A DNA stretch of 64,000 nt, from assembly GCF_003144095.1 (NCBI RefSeq), contig NZ_NSKH01000023.1:965611-1029610 (forward strand), in the 5' to 3' direction. The stretch comes from Streptomyces sp. ICBB 8177 (GTDB lineage: Bacteria > Actinomycetota > Actinomycetes > Streptomycetales > Streptomycetaceae). Position numbers and translations under genes: made by a program. Below, in pieces: positions 35,530-44,715 of the stretch (position 1 is the first letter of the stretch; the number at the start of each line of letters is the position of its first letter). The notes under the pieces were generated by a model. The model saw only the letters and a list, made by a program, of their open reading frames with translations. It was not told the origin of the DNA and did no database searches.

Positions 35530-36375
35530 GTGGAAGCCAACACTCGTAGCACCGGGCGTCTACCAGCTGCCTTCCTGACGCCCGGATCGTCGTCGTTCAT
35601 CGACTTCCTGGGGTCGCACGCGCCCGAACTCCTGCCGGGCAACCGCTCGTTGCCCCCGGTGCAGGGCGCCGTGGAGATCCCGCACGGCACCACCATCGTC
35701 GCCGCCGTCTTCCCCGGCGGTGTCGTGCTCGCCGGTGACCGCCGCGCCACGATGGGCAACGTCATCGCGCAGCGCGACATCGAGAAGGTCTTCCCCGCCG
35801 ACGAGTTCTCCGCGGTTGGCATCGCCGGCACCGCGGGCCTGGCGGTGGAGATGGTCAAGCTCTTCCAGCTGGAGCTGGAGCATTACGAGAAGATCGAGGG
35901 CGCCACGCTCTCCCTGGAGGGCAAGGCCAACCGGCTGTCCACGATGATCCGCGGCAACCTCGGCATGGCCCTGCAGGGCCTGGCCGTGGTCCCGCTCTTC
36001 GCGGGCTACGACACCGACCGCGAGCGGGGCCGGATCTTCTCCTACGACGTGACCGGCGGCCGCTCCGAGGAGCACGGCTTCGCGGCCACCGGCTCCGGTT
36101 CGGTCTTCGCGCGCGGCGCCCTGAAGAAGCTGTACCGCAAGGACCTGACGGAGCAGCAGGCGGTCACCGCCGTCGTCCAGGCGCTCTACGACGCCGCCGA
36201 CGACGACTCGGCGACCGGCGGCCCCGACCTCGCCCGGCGGATCTATCCGATCGTCACCGTCATCACCGAGGACGGCTTCCGCAGGCTCGGTGACGAGGAG
36301 GGCGCGGACATCGTGCGCGCCATCCACGAGCAGCGGCTCCAGGAGCCGGACGGCCCGCGGGCCTCCGTCCTGTAG
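35530..36375 (+). CDS. prcB: 20S proteasome beta subunit PrcB
   Basis: PrcB provides the proteolytic sites of the 20S core particle. The 281-residue precursor has a 53-residue propeptide (including [17 protein letters not shown]) cut before Thr54 in [10 protein letters not shown]; this Thr is the N-terminal nucleophile. Asp and Lys needed for catalysis are present in [17 protein letters not shown] and [14 protein letters not shown] start at 35530 follows GGAAGGAA. It is immediately upstream of prcA (59 bases), and the two are surely one operon. Confidence 0.98.
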   Translation: MEANTRSTGRLPAAFLTPGSSSFIDFLGSHAPELLPGNRSLPPVQGAVEIPHGTTIVAAVFPGGVVLAGDRRATMGNVIAQRDIEKVFPADEFSAVGIAGTAGLAVEMVKLFQLELEHYEKIEGATLSLEGKANRLSTMIRGNLGMALQGLAVVPLFAGYDTDRERGRIFSYDVTGGRSEEHGFAATGSGSVFARGALKKLYRKDLTEQQAVTAVVQALYDAADDDSATGGPDLARRIYPIVTVITEDGFRRLGDEEGADIVRAIHEQRLQEPDGPRASVL

Positions 36376-36434
36376 GCGGCGAGAGCCACGTGACCGGAAA
36401 GCACTCCGCACTGACAGAAAGGGACGGATAGCCG

Positions 36435-37196
36435 GTGTCGACGCCGTTCTATGTCTCACCACAGCAGGCCATGGCGGACCGCGCCGAGTACGCCCGCAAG
36501 GGCATCGCGCGCGGACGCAGCGTCGTCGTGCTCCAGTACACCGACGGCATCCTCTTCGTCGCCGAGAACCCGTCCCGGGCGCTCCACAAGGTCAGTGAGA
36601 TCTACGACCGCATCGCCTTCGCCGCGGTCGGCAAGTACAACGAGTTCGAGAACCTGCGGATCGGCGGCGTGCGCTACGCCGACCTGCGCGGTTACACCTA
36701 CGACCGGGACGACGTCACGGCCCGGGGCCTGGCGAACGTCTACGCGCAGACGCTGGGCACCATCTTCTCCAGCGTGGGCGAGAAGCCGTACGAGGTGGAG
36801 CTGATCGTGGCGGAGGTCGGCGCGGCCCCCGAGGACGACCAGATCTACCGTCTGCCGCACGACGGCTCCATCGTGGACGAGCACGGCGCGGTGGCGGTCG
36901 GCGGCAACTCCGACCAGATCGGCAGCTACCTCGACCAGCGCCACCGCGACGACATGACGCTCGCCCAGGCGCTCAAGCTCGCCGTGGACTCCCTCAGCAG
37001 GGACAACAACGGGGGTGAACGGCGGCTGACCGCCGAGCAGTTGGAGGTCGCGGTGCTGGACCGCACCCGGCCCCAGCAGCGCAAGTTCCGCCGGGTGCTG
37101 GGCGGTGCGCTGACCCGGCTTCTGGAGTCCGGGGCCGCCGAGACCCCGGTGGCGGACGACGCCGGGACGGACGAGGACTCCACCGAGCAGGAGTAG
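36435..37196 (+). CDS. prcA: 20S proteasome alpha subunit PrcA
   Basis: PrcA forms the outer heptameric rings that gate entry to the proteasome. The 253-residue protein starts [20 protein letters not shown] (the alpha-type N-terminal helix and gating segment), then [20 protein letters not shown] and [20 protein letters not shown]. It lacks the catalytic Thr propeptide, as alpha subunits do. A non-conserved acidic tail ([13 protein letters not shown]) ends it. GTG start at 36435. A 16-bp stem follows. Confidence 0.97.
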   Translation: MSTPFYVSPQQAMADRAEYARKGIARGRSVVVLQYTDGILFVAENPSRALHKVSEIYDRIAFAAVGKYNEFENLRIGGVRYADLRGYTYDRDDVTARGLANVYAQTLGTIFSSVGEKPYEVELIVAEVGAAPEDDQIYRLPHDGSIVDEHGAVAVGGNSDQIGSYLDQRHRDDMTLAQALKLAVDSLSRDNNGGERRLTAEQLEVAVLDRTRPQQRKFRRVLGGALTRLLESGAAETPVADDAGTDEDSTEQE

Positions 37197-37215
37197 CCGC
37201 TTTCGACAGCGGTGT

Positions 37216-38328
37216 TCACCGTGGTTCCACCGGGCACGGCCCGGTGGAACCACGGATCGCCAACTCGACCGGCAGGTCGCCGCGTTGCGGGCTGCCGCCG
37301 TCGACCACGGCGAGCAGCGCGGCCATGCCACGCGCCCCCGCCTCGTCGGCCGGGAGCCGGACGGTGGTCAGTTCGGGTTCCACCGCGGTCGCCAGCGCCA
37401 GGTCGTCGAACCCGGTGACCGACACGTCCAGCGGCACCCGCAGCCCGAGGCGCCGCGCCGCCTTGCAGGCACCCGCGGCGAGCACGTCGTCGTCGCAGAC
37501 CAGGGCGGTCGGCCTGGGCCCCGGCGCGGTCAGCGCGTCGTGCGCGGCCCGCAGACCGCCCTCGACACTGAGCGCCGCCGCCCGCCGGGTCACCACGGCG
37601 CCCGGCAGGTCGCGCGTCGCCGAGTCGAACGCGGCGCGGCGGACCCGGAAGGTCCAGGAGTCGACCGCGGAGGCGATGTGCGCGATCCTGCGGTGGCCGA
37701 GGGCCGCCAGATGGCCCGTCACCTGCCGCATGCCGGAGGCGAGGTCGAGGTTGACGGTGGCCGCCGCCCCGCTCTGCGCCGGATCGCTGTCCAGCATGAC
37801 CAGCGGCAGCCCGTCGGCGCCGCTCTCCCGGGGCGCCGCGGCCGCCTCCCCGCTGATCGCGGCCAGCGCGTCCGCCGCCATCGAGGAGGCGATCACCCCG
37901 TCCAGCGCCGCCCGCGCCGAGCCGAACGGGTCGCGGGCCGGGCCCACGCCCTCCGGCGACGGGTAGAGCACCACCCCGAAGTCGTGCGCGGCGGCGACCC
38001 GCGCGGCGCCGGTGTAGACCCGGGCGAAGTACTCGTTGGTGAGCGCGGGCACCACCAGCAGCGCGGTCCTGGTGCGGCCGAGCCGCAGGCTGCGGGCCGC
38101 GAGGTTGGGCCGGTAGCCCAGCCGCAGGGCGGTCTCCCGCACCGCGTCCGCCGTCGCCGGGGAGACCCGCCCGTGCCACTTGCCGCCGAGCACGAGCGAG
38201 ACCGTGGCCTGCGAGACGCCCGCCTCGCGTGCGACGTCCCGCGAGGTGGGACGCGGGGTGGGCGGCACCTGCTGCTTCCTTCCGTCGGGCCCCGCGGTCC
38301 GTGGGTTGGACGTGCGAGGTCCGCCCAT
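37216..38328 (-). CDS. LacI-family transcriptional regulator
   Basis: A 370-residue LacI/PurR-type regulator. After a 30-residue extension the helix-turn-helix reads SRDVAREAGVSQATVSLVLG, with the hinge helix GYRPNLAARSLRLGRTRT, and then a periplasmic-binding-protein-like effector domain (ALLVVPALTNEYFARVYTG, GVIASSMAADAL, LGHRRIAHIAS, VSVTGFDDLALATAVEPELT). It would bind an unknown small ligand. It is divergent from an MFS transporter and probably controls it and itself through the inverted repeat between them. Start at 38328 (MGGPRTSNPRT) is likely; one nearer the HTH is possible. Confidence 0.9.
   Translation of the reverse strand: MGGPRTSNPRTAGPDGRKQQVPPTPRPTSRDVAREAGVSQATVSLVLGGKWHGRVSPATADAVRETALRLGYRPNLAARSLRLGRTRTALLVVPALTNEYFARVYTGAARVAAAHDFGVVLYPSPEGVGPARDPFGSARAALDGVIASSMAADALAAISGEAAAAPRESGADGLPLVMLDSDPAQSGAAATVNLDLASGMRQVTGHLAALGHRRIAHIASAVDSWTFRVRRAAFDSATRDLPGAVVTRRAAALSVEGGLRAAHDALTAPGPRPTALVCDDDVLAAGACKAARRLGLRVPLDVSVTGFDDLALATAVEPELTTVRLPADEAGARGMAALLAVVDGGSPQRGDLPVELAIRGSTGPCPVEPR
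37219..37255. terminator. Terminator between prcA and the LacI-type gene
   Basis: A perfect 16-bp stem (37219-37234 with 37240-37255) with a 5-base loop lies 23 bases after the prcA stop. It also lies inside the last 13 codons of the convergent LacI-type gene. Confidence 0.85.
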
Positions 38329-38330
38329 GC

Positions 38331-38359
38331 TACGTATGACACGATCGACGTTATACGTA
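38331..38359. promoter_or_regulatory. Candidate operator between lacI-type and MFS genes
   Basis: TACGTAT (38331-38337) and ATACGTA (38353-38359) form a perfect 7-bp inverted repeat with 15 bases between, in an AT-richer stretch beginning 2 bases before the regulator's start. It probably overlaps both promoters. Confidence 0.55.
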
Positions 38360-38422
38360 AAACCTCGCGTGGGTGAGCCGCGCACGACACCGCGGGCACG
38401 GGCTCGCGGGAACGGGGAGGAC

Positions 38423-39673
38423 ATGGCGACCGGCTATCTGCCGCTGCTGCGTACCCGGCACGCGCTGCGGCTGCTGACCGGCACTCTGGTCGGGCGGCTG
38501 CCCAACGCGACCGCCGCGCTGGCGATCGTGCTGTTCACCCGGGCCCACGGCGGCGACTTCACCCTCGCCGGAGCGCTGTCCGCGGTCTACGGGCTCGGCA
38601 ACGCGGTCGGCCAGCCGGTGCTGGGGCGGCTGGTCGACAAGCGGGGCCAGCCCGGCGTACTGCTCGGCGGCGCCGTGGTCTCCGCCGCCGCGACCACGCT
38701 GTTCGCCCTGACCGGCCCCCGCCCGCTGCCGGTGGCCTGCGCGGCGATGGCGGTGGCGGGCCTGGCCGCGCCGCCGCTGGAGGGCGCGCTGCGGGCCCTG
38801 TGGCCGAGCGTGCTGGGCGGACGGCAGGAGCAGGTGCACGCCGCCTACGCGCTGGACGCCGCCGCGCAGGAAGTGATGTTCGCGGTCGGCCCGCTGCTGG
38901 TCACGCTCATCGTGGCCGCCGCCTCGACCGCCGCCGCGCTGGTGACGCTGGCGCTGGTCGGCGTCGCCGGCACGCTGTGCGTGGTCACCTCCGGGCCCTC
39001 GCGCCGCTGGCGGGCGGGGGAGCGCGACGCGCACTGGCTCGGGCCGCTGCGCTCACGCGGCCTGCTGACGCTGCTGGGCTCACTGTTCTTCGTCGGGCTG
39101 GCGCTCGGCTCGATCGCGGTGGCCGCCGTGGCCTACGCCGACGCGCACGGCGGCGGCATGGTCTCCAGCTGGCTGCTGTCCGCGCTGGGCCTCGGCGCGC
39201 TCGTCGGCGGGGTCACGTACGGCACGCGCACCTGGGCCGGCGTGCCGGAGCGGCGGCTGCGGCTGCTGATGCTCGCCCTGGCCGTCTCCTACCTGCCGTT
39301 GGTGGCCGACGCGCCGGTCGCGGTGATGACCGCGCTGTCCGCGCTCGCCGGGCTGTTCCTCGCGCCGGTGCTCGCCTGCGCGTTCGTCGTCGTCGACCGG
39401 CACGCCCCGGCGGGCACCGTCACGGAGGCGTTCTCCTGGCTGGTGACCGCGTTCGGCGTCGGCGCCTCGGTGGGCACCGCCGCGGCCGGTCCCGCCGCCC
39501 AGTACGGCGCCGCGCGGGCCGCCTTCGCCGTCGCGGGGGCGGGCGGCACGGTCGCGTTGCTGGTCCTGTCGGCCGGTAGCCGCTTTCTCGCCGCGCCAAA
39601 CCTGCGGCAGCGGAAGGAAAATGATCGAACCGTGCCCGCCGAACCCGGTTTCAGCAGTAGTCATCAGGCGTAA
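38423..39673 (+). CDS. MFS transporter
   Basis: A 416-residue major facilitator superfamily protein with about 11-12 membrane helices, for example TAALAIVLFTRAHGG (helix 1), GGAVVSAAATTLFALTG and LLLVLSAG near the end. The loop between helices 2 and 3 reads GNAVGQPVLGRLVDKRGQPG, matching the MFS GxxxDRxGR-type signature. It resembles drug- or metabolite-exporters; substrate not identified. GGGAGG precedes the ATG at 38423. Its end overlaps the putative promoter of pafA (stop at 39673, pafA start at 39683). Confidence 0.88.
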   Translation: MATGYLPLLRTRHALRLLTGTLVGRLPNATAALAIVLFTRAHGGDFTLAGALSAVYGLGNAVGQPVLGRLVDKRGQPGVLLGGAVVSAAATTLFALTGPRPLPVACAAMAVAGLAAPPLEGALRALWPSVLGGRQEQVHAAYALDAAAQEVMFAVGPLLVTLIVAAASTAAALVTLALVGVAGTLCVVTSGPSRRWRAGERDAHWLGPLRSRGLLTLLGSLFFVGLALGSIAVAAVAYADAHGGGMVSSWLLSALGLGALVGGVTYGTRTWAGVPERRLRLLMLALAVSYLPLVADAPVAVMTALSALAGLFLAPVLACAFVVVDRHAPAGTVTEAFSWLVTAFGVGASVGTAAAGPAAQYGAARAAFAVAGAGGTVALLVLSAGSRFLAAPNLRQRKENDRTVPAEPGFSSSHQA

Positions 39674-39676
39674 TGT
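39671..39676 (+). promoter_or_regulatory. Possible -10 box of a leaderless pafA promoter
   Basis: TAATGT overlaps the MFS stop codon and ends 6 bases before the pafA ATG. No ribosome site lies between. Confidence 0.35.
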
Positions 39677-39682
39677 TCAGTC

Positions 39683-41044
39683 ATGGACCGCCGCATTTTC
39701 GGGCTGGAGAACGAGTACGGCGTCACGTGCACGTTCCGGGGACAGCGACGCCTGTCGCCGGACGAGGTGGCGCGGTACCTCTTCCGCCGTGTCGTGTCAT
39801 GGGGTCGCAGCAGCAACGTCTTCCTGAAGAACGGCGCCCGTCTCTACCTCGACGTGGGTTCGCACCCGGAGTACGCCACTCCCGAGTGCGACAACGTGAC
39901 CGAACTGGTCACGCACGACAAGGCGGGGGAGCGCATCCTGGAAGGCCTGCTGGTGGACGCCGAGCGCAGGCTCCACGAGGAGGGGATCGCCGGCGACGTC
40001 TATCTGTTCAAGAACAACACCGATTCCGCGGGCAATTCGTACGGCTGCCACGAGAACTATCTCGTCGCCCGGCACGGTGAATTCTCCCGCCTCGCCGACA
40101 TCCTGATTCCGTTCCTGGTCACGCGTCAGCTGCTGTGCGGCGCGGGCAAGGTGCTCCAGACGCCGCGCGGCGCGGTCTACTGCGTCAGCCAGCGCGCCGA
40201 GCACATCTGGGAGGGCGTCAGCTCGGCCACCACGCGGTCGCGCCCCATCATCAACACCAGGGACGAGCCGCACGCCGACGCCGAGCGCTACCGCAGGCTG
40301 CACGTCATCGTCGGCGACTCCAACATGTCCGAGACGACCATGCTGCTCAAGGTCGGCGCCACCGACCTGGTGCTGCGCATGATCGAGGCGGGCACCGTGA
40401 TGCGCGACCTGACCCTGGAGAACCCGATCCGGGCCATCCGCGAGGTCAGCCACGACATAACGGGACGCCGCAAGGTGCGGCTGGCCAGCGGCCGGGAGGC
40501 CTCCGCGCTGGACATACAGGAGGAGTACTACTCCAAGGCGGTCGACTTCTGCGAGCGCCGGGGCATCCGCAGCGGGGTCACCGCGCAGGTCCTCGACCTG
40601 TGGGGCCGCGCCCTCGAGGCGATCGGCTCCGGCGACCTGTCGTCGATCGGCACCGAGATCGACTGGGTGATGAAGTACCAGCTCATCGAGCGGTACCGCA
40701 AGCGCGACAACATCACCATGTCGCACCCCAGGATCGCGCAGATAGACCTCGCGTACCACGACATCCACCGCCGCCGCGGGCTGTACTACCTGCTGGAGCG
40801 CAAGGGCCAGGCCAAGCGGATCTGCGACGACCTGCGGATCTTCGAGGCCAAGTCGGTGCCCCCGCAGACCACCCGGGCGCGGCTGCGCGGGGACTTCATC
40901 CGGCGGGCCCAGGAGCAGCGCCGCGACTTCACCGTCGACTGGGTGCACCTGAAGCTGAACGACCAGGCGCAGCGCACGGTGCTGTGCAAGGACCCGTTCC
41001 GTTCGGTGGACGACCGGGTGGAGAAGCTGATCGCCGGAATGTGA
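39683..41044 (+). CDS. pafA: Pup-protein ligase PafA
   Basis: PafA links the C-terminal Glu of Pup to lysines of target proteins with ATP. The 453-residue protein shares the fold of Dop but lacks the Dop loop: [18 protein letters not shown] at the N-terminus, the catalytic Asp in [18 protein letters not shown] (about 52-69), [19 protein letters not shown] and [20 protein letters not shown]. The C-terminal domain (about 395-453) binds Pup. It is separated from prcBA by the LacI/MFS pair and may be leaderless, as no ribosome site precedes its ATG. Confidence 0.97.
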   Translation: MDRRIFGLENEYGVTCTFRGQRRLSPDEVARYLFRRVVSWGRSSNVFLKNGARLYLDVGSHPEYATPECDNVTELVTHDKAGERILEGLLVDAERRLHEEGIAGDVYLFKNNTDSAGNSYGCHENYLVARHGEFSRLADILIPFLVTRQLLCGAGKVLQTPRGAVYCVSQRAEHIWEGVSSATTRSRPIINTRDEPHADAERYRRLHVIVGDSNMSETTMLLKVGATDLVLRMIEAGTVMRDLTLENPIRAIREVSHDITGRRKVRLASGREASALDIQEEYYSKAVDFCERRGIRSGVTAQVLDLWGRALEAIGSGDLSSIGTEIDWVMKYQLIERYRKRDNITMSHPRIAQIDLAYHDIHRRRGLYYLLERKGQAKRICDDLRIFEAKSVPPQTTRARLRGDFIRRAQEQRRDFTVDWVHLKLNDQAQRTVLCKDPFRSVDDRVEKLIAGM

Positions 41045-41125
41045 TCCGGTCGTGAGGCGATCGGCGCCCGCCACGATCTCCATACGTTCATCACACGAGT
41101 CACATGAGGCGTCAAGCGAGCGCCG

Positions 41126-41154
41126 GGGCCCCGTACGTTTCTCGTACGGGGCCC
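41126..41154 (+). terminator. pafA terminator
   Basis: A perfect 12-bp stem (41126-41137 with 41143-41154) with loop TTTCT is followed by TTCCTT. Confidence 0.8.
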
Positions 41155-41207
41155 TTCCTTCGTCGTACAGTGGGCCGCATTGCCCGCTCGCGACCCCGGT
41201 TGGACTG

Positions 41208-42194
41208 ATGACTCGCACTACGTTCGTACGACGCGCCGCCGCGATGCTGGTGGCACCGGCCCTCCTGCTCACCGCGGCGGCCTGTGGATCCAACTCATCG
41301 AGCGGTTCCTCCGGCGCGGTGGCCCAGGTCACCGGCAAGGAGGGCAGCAAGCCCGCCATCACCATCCCCAAGAAGGGTGACCCGTCGAAGAGCACCGTCG
41401 TCAAGACGCTCGACGCGGGCTCCGGCTCGGCCATCAAGAAGGGCGACTGGGTCCGGGTCGACGTCCAGGCGGAGAACTGGAAGACCGGGCAGCCCATCGT
41501 CAGCTCCTGGACCACCACCTCGTCGGCGAACAGCCCGCACCAGCAGCTGGTGCTCCAGACCGGTCAGGCCAGCCAGCAGCTGCCGGAGAAGGTGCTCGAC
41601 GCGGTCGTCGGCCAGAAGACCGGCAGCCGGGTCCTGGTGCAGGGCACCGCGGGCGACCTCGTCGGCTCCGGGCTCAACCCGCAGTCCGGCATCTCCGCCT
41701 CCGACACCCTGGTGTGGGTGGTCGACGTGGCCGCGGCCGGCAGCTTCGACGCCAAGGCCGAGGCCAAGGGCGCCCAGGCGCCCAGCCAGTCGGGTCTGCC
41801 GACCGTGCAGTCGCCCTCGCAGAAGGCGGCCGTCATCACCATCCCCAAGGGCGAGAAGGCGCCGGCCCAGCTCAAGCAGCAGGTGCTGATCCAAGGCACC
41901 GGGCCGGTCGTCAAGAAGGGCCAGGGCCTGATCGCGCAGTACACCGGAGTCATGTGGTCCAACGGCAAGAAGTTCGACTCGTCCTGGGACCACGGCGGCG
42001 CCACCGGCTTCCAGATCGGCACCGGCTCGGTCGTCCCCGGCTGGGACAAGGCCCTGGTCGGCAAGCACGTCGGCGACCGGGTGCTCATCGTGATCCCGCC
42101 CGCGGACGGCTACGGCTCCCAGGGCAACCCCCAGGCGGGCATCTCGGGCACCGAGACGCTGGTCTTCTCGGTCGACATCCTGGGCACCGTCTGA
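41208..42194 (+). CDS. Lipoprotein with two FKBP-like domains
   Basis: A 328-residue exported peptidyl-prolyl isomerase. Residues 1-25 form a lipoprotein signal peptide with lipobox TAAAC. An N-terminal FKBP-like domain (about 70-180, KKGDWVRVDVQAENWKTGQP, EKVLDAVVGQKTGSRVLV, GISASDTLVWVVDV) is followed by a linker rich in Gln/Ser/Pro and a canonical FKBP domain (about 225-328, LIAQYTGVMWSNGKKFDSSW, FQIGTGSVVPGWDKALVGKH, SGTETLVFSVDIL). The first domain lacks several active-site residues of the second (VPGWD and the YGxQG loop), so it may be structural or substrate-binding. It would act at the outer face of the membrane on proline isomerisation of secreted proteins. Confidence 0.9.
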   Translation: MTRTTFVRRAAAMLVAPALLLTAAACGSNSSSGSSGAVAQVTGKEGSKPAITIPKKGDPSKSTVVKTLDAGSGSAIKKGDWVRVDVQAENWKTGQPIVSSWTTTSSANSPHQQLVLQTGQASQQLPEKVLDAVVGQKTGSRVLVQGTAGDLVGSGLNPQSGISASDTLVWVVDVAAAGSFDAKAEAKGAQAPSQSGLPTVQSPSQKAAVITIPKGEKAPAQLKQQVLIQGTGPVVKKGQGLIAQYTGVMWSNGKKFDSSWDHGGATGFQIGTGSVVPGWDKALVGKHVGDRVLIVIPPADGYGSQGNPQAGISGTETLVFSVDILGTV

Positions 42195-42258
42195 TCACCT
42201 GCGTGGGCCGGGGTGGCAGACTGTCCCGGTTGCAGACAACGCACTGAGGAGCACCGAC

Positions 42259-42630
42259 GTGAACATCGACAAGCCCGAGATCGACTTCCCGGGCGGCGAG
42301 CCGCCGGCCGACCTGGAGATCAAGGACATCTGGGAGGGCGACGGCGAGGAGGCCAAGGCCGGCCAGACCGTCACCGTCCACTACGTGGGCGTCTCCTTCA
42401 GCACCGGTGAGGAGTTCGACGCGAGCTGGAACCGCGGTCAGCCGTTCCGCTTCCCGCTGGGCGGCGGCCGGGTCATCAAGGGCTGGGACCAGGGCGTGCA
42501 GGGCATGAAGGTCGGGGGGCGGCGCCAGCTGACCATCCCGGCCCACCTCGCCTACGGCGACCAGAGCCCCACCCCGGCGATCCAGCCCGGCGAGACCCTG
42601 ATCTTCGTGGTCGACCTGCTCGCGGTCTGA
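42259..42630 (+). CDS. FKBP-type peptidyl-prolyl cis-trans isomerase
   Basis: A 123-residue single-domain FKBP, cytoplasmic (no signal peptide). It contains TVTVHYVGVSFSTGEEFDAS, RVIKGWDQGVQGMKVGGRR and HLAYGDQSPTPAIQPGETLI, all active-site regions of the family. GTG start at 42259 with GAGGAG upstream. It follows the two-domain FKBP lipoprotein by 64 bases. Confidence 0.96.
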   Translation: MNIDKPEIDFPGGEPPADLEIKDIWEGDGEEAKAGQTVTVHYVGVSFSTGEEFDASWNRGQPFRFPLGGGRVIKGWDQGVQGMKVGGRRQLTIPAHLAYGDQSPTPAIQPGETLIFVVDLLAV

Positions 42631-42654
42631 GCGAGCCTGGTTCGCACCCGCGTT

Positions 42655-42698
42655 CCGACGGCGGCCCCCGCCCTTCGCGGCGGGGGCCGTCGGCTTTT
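42655..42698 (+). terminator. Terminator after the FKBP gene
   Basis: A GC-rich stem of 15 pairs with a 3-base bulge (42655-42672 with 42679-42693) is followed by CTTTT. Confidence 0.8.
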
Positions 42699-42758
42699 GC
42701 GGCGGGCGCGCGGAGCGGTAGGTTCGACGGCGGAACAGCTGAACAGGAGGGGTGCGTC

Positions 42759-43730
42759 GTGGCCATCGCCAAGGCCGAGCGACTGATGAACCTGGCACTG
42801 TGCCTGATGAACACCCGTCGCCCGCTCGCCAAGCGGGAGTTGCGCCTGTCCATCGAGGCCTACCGCGAGATCGGCACCGAGGACGCGTTCAACCGGATGT
42901 TCGAGCGCGACAAGGACGACCTGCGGGAGCTCGGCATGGTCATCGAGACCGTCGAGGGGCTCGACGGCGAGACCGGCTATGTGGCCCGCCGCGACCGCAA
43001 CCGCCTCCCCGAGATCGCCCTGGACGCCGAGGAGGCCGCCGCGCTGAGCCTGGCCGCCAGGGTGTGGCAGCAGGCCCGCCTCGCCGGTGCCGCCAGCGGC
43101 GCCCTGCAGAAGCTGCGGGCGGCCGGCGTGCCGTTCACCGAGGAGGGCTACGGCGGCGAAGGACACAGCGTCATCGAGCCGCACATCCCCGCTCACGAGC
43201 CCGCGTTCGAGCCGCTGATGCTCGCCGCCCGCGACCGCCGCCCCGTCGTCTTCGAGTACCGCAAGGCCACCGCGGTGCGCCCGGAGACCCGCGAGGTCGA
43301 GCCGTGGGCCCTGGAGTGCTGGCGCGGCCACTGGTACCTGGCCGGGTGGGACCGCGAGCGCGCCGCCCGCCGGGTCTTCCGGCTCAGCCGCATCACCGGC
43401 CGGGTCCGGCCGCGCGGCGGCCGGTTCACCGCCGAGGTGCCCGACCACGTCGACGTGCGGCAGACGGTGGCGAGCTGGGCCGGGGAGGGCGCCACCTCCA
43501 CCGCCCGCATCCGGCTGCGCCGAGGCGCCGGCTACCCGCTGCGCGCGAAGGCGGTCGAGACCGTCCCCGCGAGCGGCGAGTGGGCGGCGGACTGGGACGA
43601 GCTGGAGATCCCGTACGGGCACGGGCTCGACGCCTGGCTGGTGGAGTTCGGGGCGGACGCGGTGGTGCTCGCCCCCGAGGAACTGCGCGCGGACGTCGTC
43701 GACCGGCTGCGCGCCGTGGCGAAGGGCTGA
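42759..43730 (+). CDS. pafB: PafB, WYL-domain transcription activator
   Basis: PafB and PafC form a heterodimer that activates the LexA-independent DNA-damage response in actinobacteria. The 323-residue protein has an N-terminal winged helix (AKAERLMNLALCLMNTRRPL, then AFNRMFERDKDDLRELGM), a WYL domain (VFEYRKATAVRPETREVEPWALECWRGHWYLAG; here residues about 165-200) and the C-terminal WCX extension. GTG start at 42759 with AGGAGGGG upstream. It lies 12 bases upstream of pafC, so both are cotranscribed. Confidence 0.95.
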   Translation: MAIAKAERLMNLALCLMNTRRPLAKRELRLSIEAYREIGTEDAFNRMFERDKDDLRELGMVIETVEGLDGETGYVARRDRNRLPEIALDAEEAAALSLAARVWQQARLAGAASGALQKLRAAGVPFTEEGYGGEGHSVIEPHIPAHEPAFEPLMLAARDRRPVVFEYRKATAVRPETREVEPWALECWRGHWYLAGWDRERAARRVFRLSRITGRVRPRGGRFTAEVPDHVDVRQTVASWAGEGATSTARIRLRRGAGYPLRAKAVETVPASGEWAADWDELEIPYGHGLDAWLVEFGADAVVLAPEELRADVVDRLRAVAKG

Positions 43731-43742
43731 GGGGGCCACGAG

Positions 43743-44702
43743 GTGTCCAACGCGATCGACCAGACCCGGCGCATGCTGTCCCTGGTGACCTACCTGCGCG
43801 AGCGGCCCGGCGCCCGGGTCGGCGAGGTGGCCCGCGCCTTCGGGGTCAGCGAGGCCGAACTCATCGGCGACCTCAACGTGCTGCCCATGTGCGGCACCAG
43901 CTTCCGCGGCGGCGACCTGCTGGACATCGACACCGACGGCGAACACATCTGGTGGCACAACGCCGCCACCGCCGACGAGGTCGCCCAGCCGCTGCGGCTC
44001 GCCGCCGACGAGGCGACCGCCCTGCTGGTGGCCGCTCGCGCGGTGGCGACCCTGCCGGGGCTGCGCGAGAGCGACCGGCAGGCGCTGCTGCGGGCCTGCG
44101 CCAAGCTGGAGACGGCGGCCGGTGAGGCTGCCGGGGCCAGCTCGCGGCTTTCGGTGACCTTCGAGTCCGAGGGCGGTGTCTTCGCCGACGTGGACCGGGC
44201 CATCGCCGAGCGGCGCAGGCTGTGGATCCGCTACTACTCGCCCGCCCGCGACGAGCTGACCGAGCGTGAGGTGGACCCGATCCGGCTGTTCGCGGTCGGC
44301 CACACCTACTTCGAGGGCTGGTGCAGGCTCTCGGAGGACCGCCGCACCTTCCGGCTGGACCGGGTCGCGGAGATCAAGCTGCTGGACGAGCCGTCCGACC
44401 CGCCGCCCATCGAGCCGCGTGACCTGTCGGCCGGTCTGGTGCAGCCCGCGGGCGACGACCCCGAGGTGGTCGTGGAGGTGGGCCCCGGCGGGCGCTGGGT
44501 CGCCGAGTACTACCCGTACGACAGCGCCGAGGAACTGCCGGACGGCGGGCTGCGCGTCACCCTGCGCACCCCCGACCCGGGGTCGCTGCGCAGGCTGGCG
44601 CTGCGCCTGGGGCGCGACGGCCGCATCGTCTCCCCGCCGGCCCTGGCCGACAGCGCCCGGGCCGCCGCCGAGCGGGCGCTCGCGGCGTACGGCGAGCGGT
44701 GA
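43743..44702 (+). CDS. pafC: PafC, WYL-domain partner of PafB
   Basis: A 319-residue protein with the same layout as PafB: winged helix (IDQTRRMLSLVTYLRERPGA, RVGEVARAFGVSEAELIGDL), WYL domain (LWIRYYSPARDELTEREVDP, then TYFEGWCRLSEDRRTFRLDR) and a C-terminal WCX part. It needs PafB to bind the RecA-NDp type promoters of repair genes. The GTG start is 12 bases after the pafB stop with GGGGGC in between. A small zinc-ribbon gene follows after 13 bases. Confidence 0.95.
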   Translation: MSNAIDQTRRMLSLVTYLRERPGARVGEVARAFGVSEAELIGDLNVLPMCGTSFRGGDLLDIDTDGEHIWWHNAATADEVAQPLRLAADEATALLVAARAVATLPGLRESDRQALLRACAKLETAAGEAAGASSRLSVTFESEGGVFADVDRAIAERRRLWIRYYSPARDELTEREVDPIRLFAVGHTYFEGWCRLSEDRRTFRLDRVAEIKLLDEPSDPPPIEPRDLSAGLVQPAGDDPEVVVEVGPGGRWVAEYYPYDSAEELPDGGLRVTLRTPDPGSLRRLALRLGRDGRIVSPPALADSARAAAERALAAYGER

Positions 44703-44715
44703 GGAGCGACGCACC

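Noticed and set aside
35375-35578. A 67-codon frame between pup and prcB
   Set aside because: It overlaps the prcB start and its ribosome site, has no ribosome site of its own and no recognisable features.
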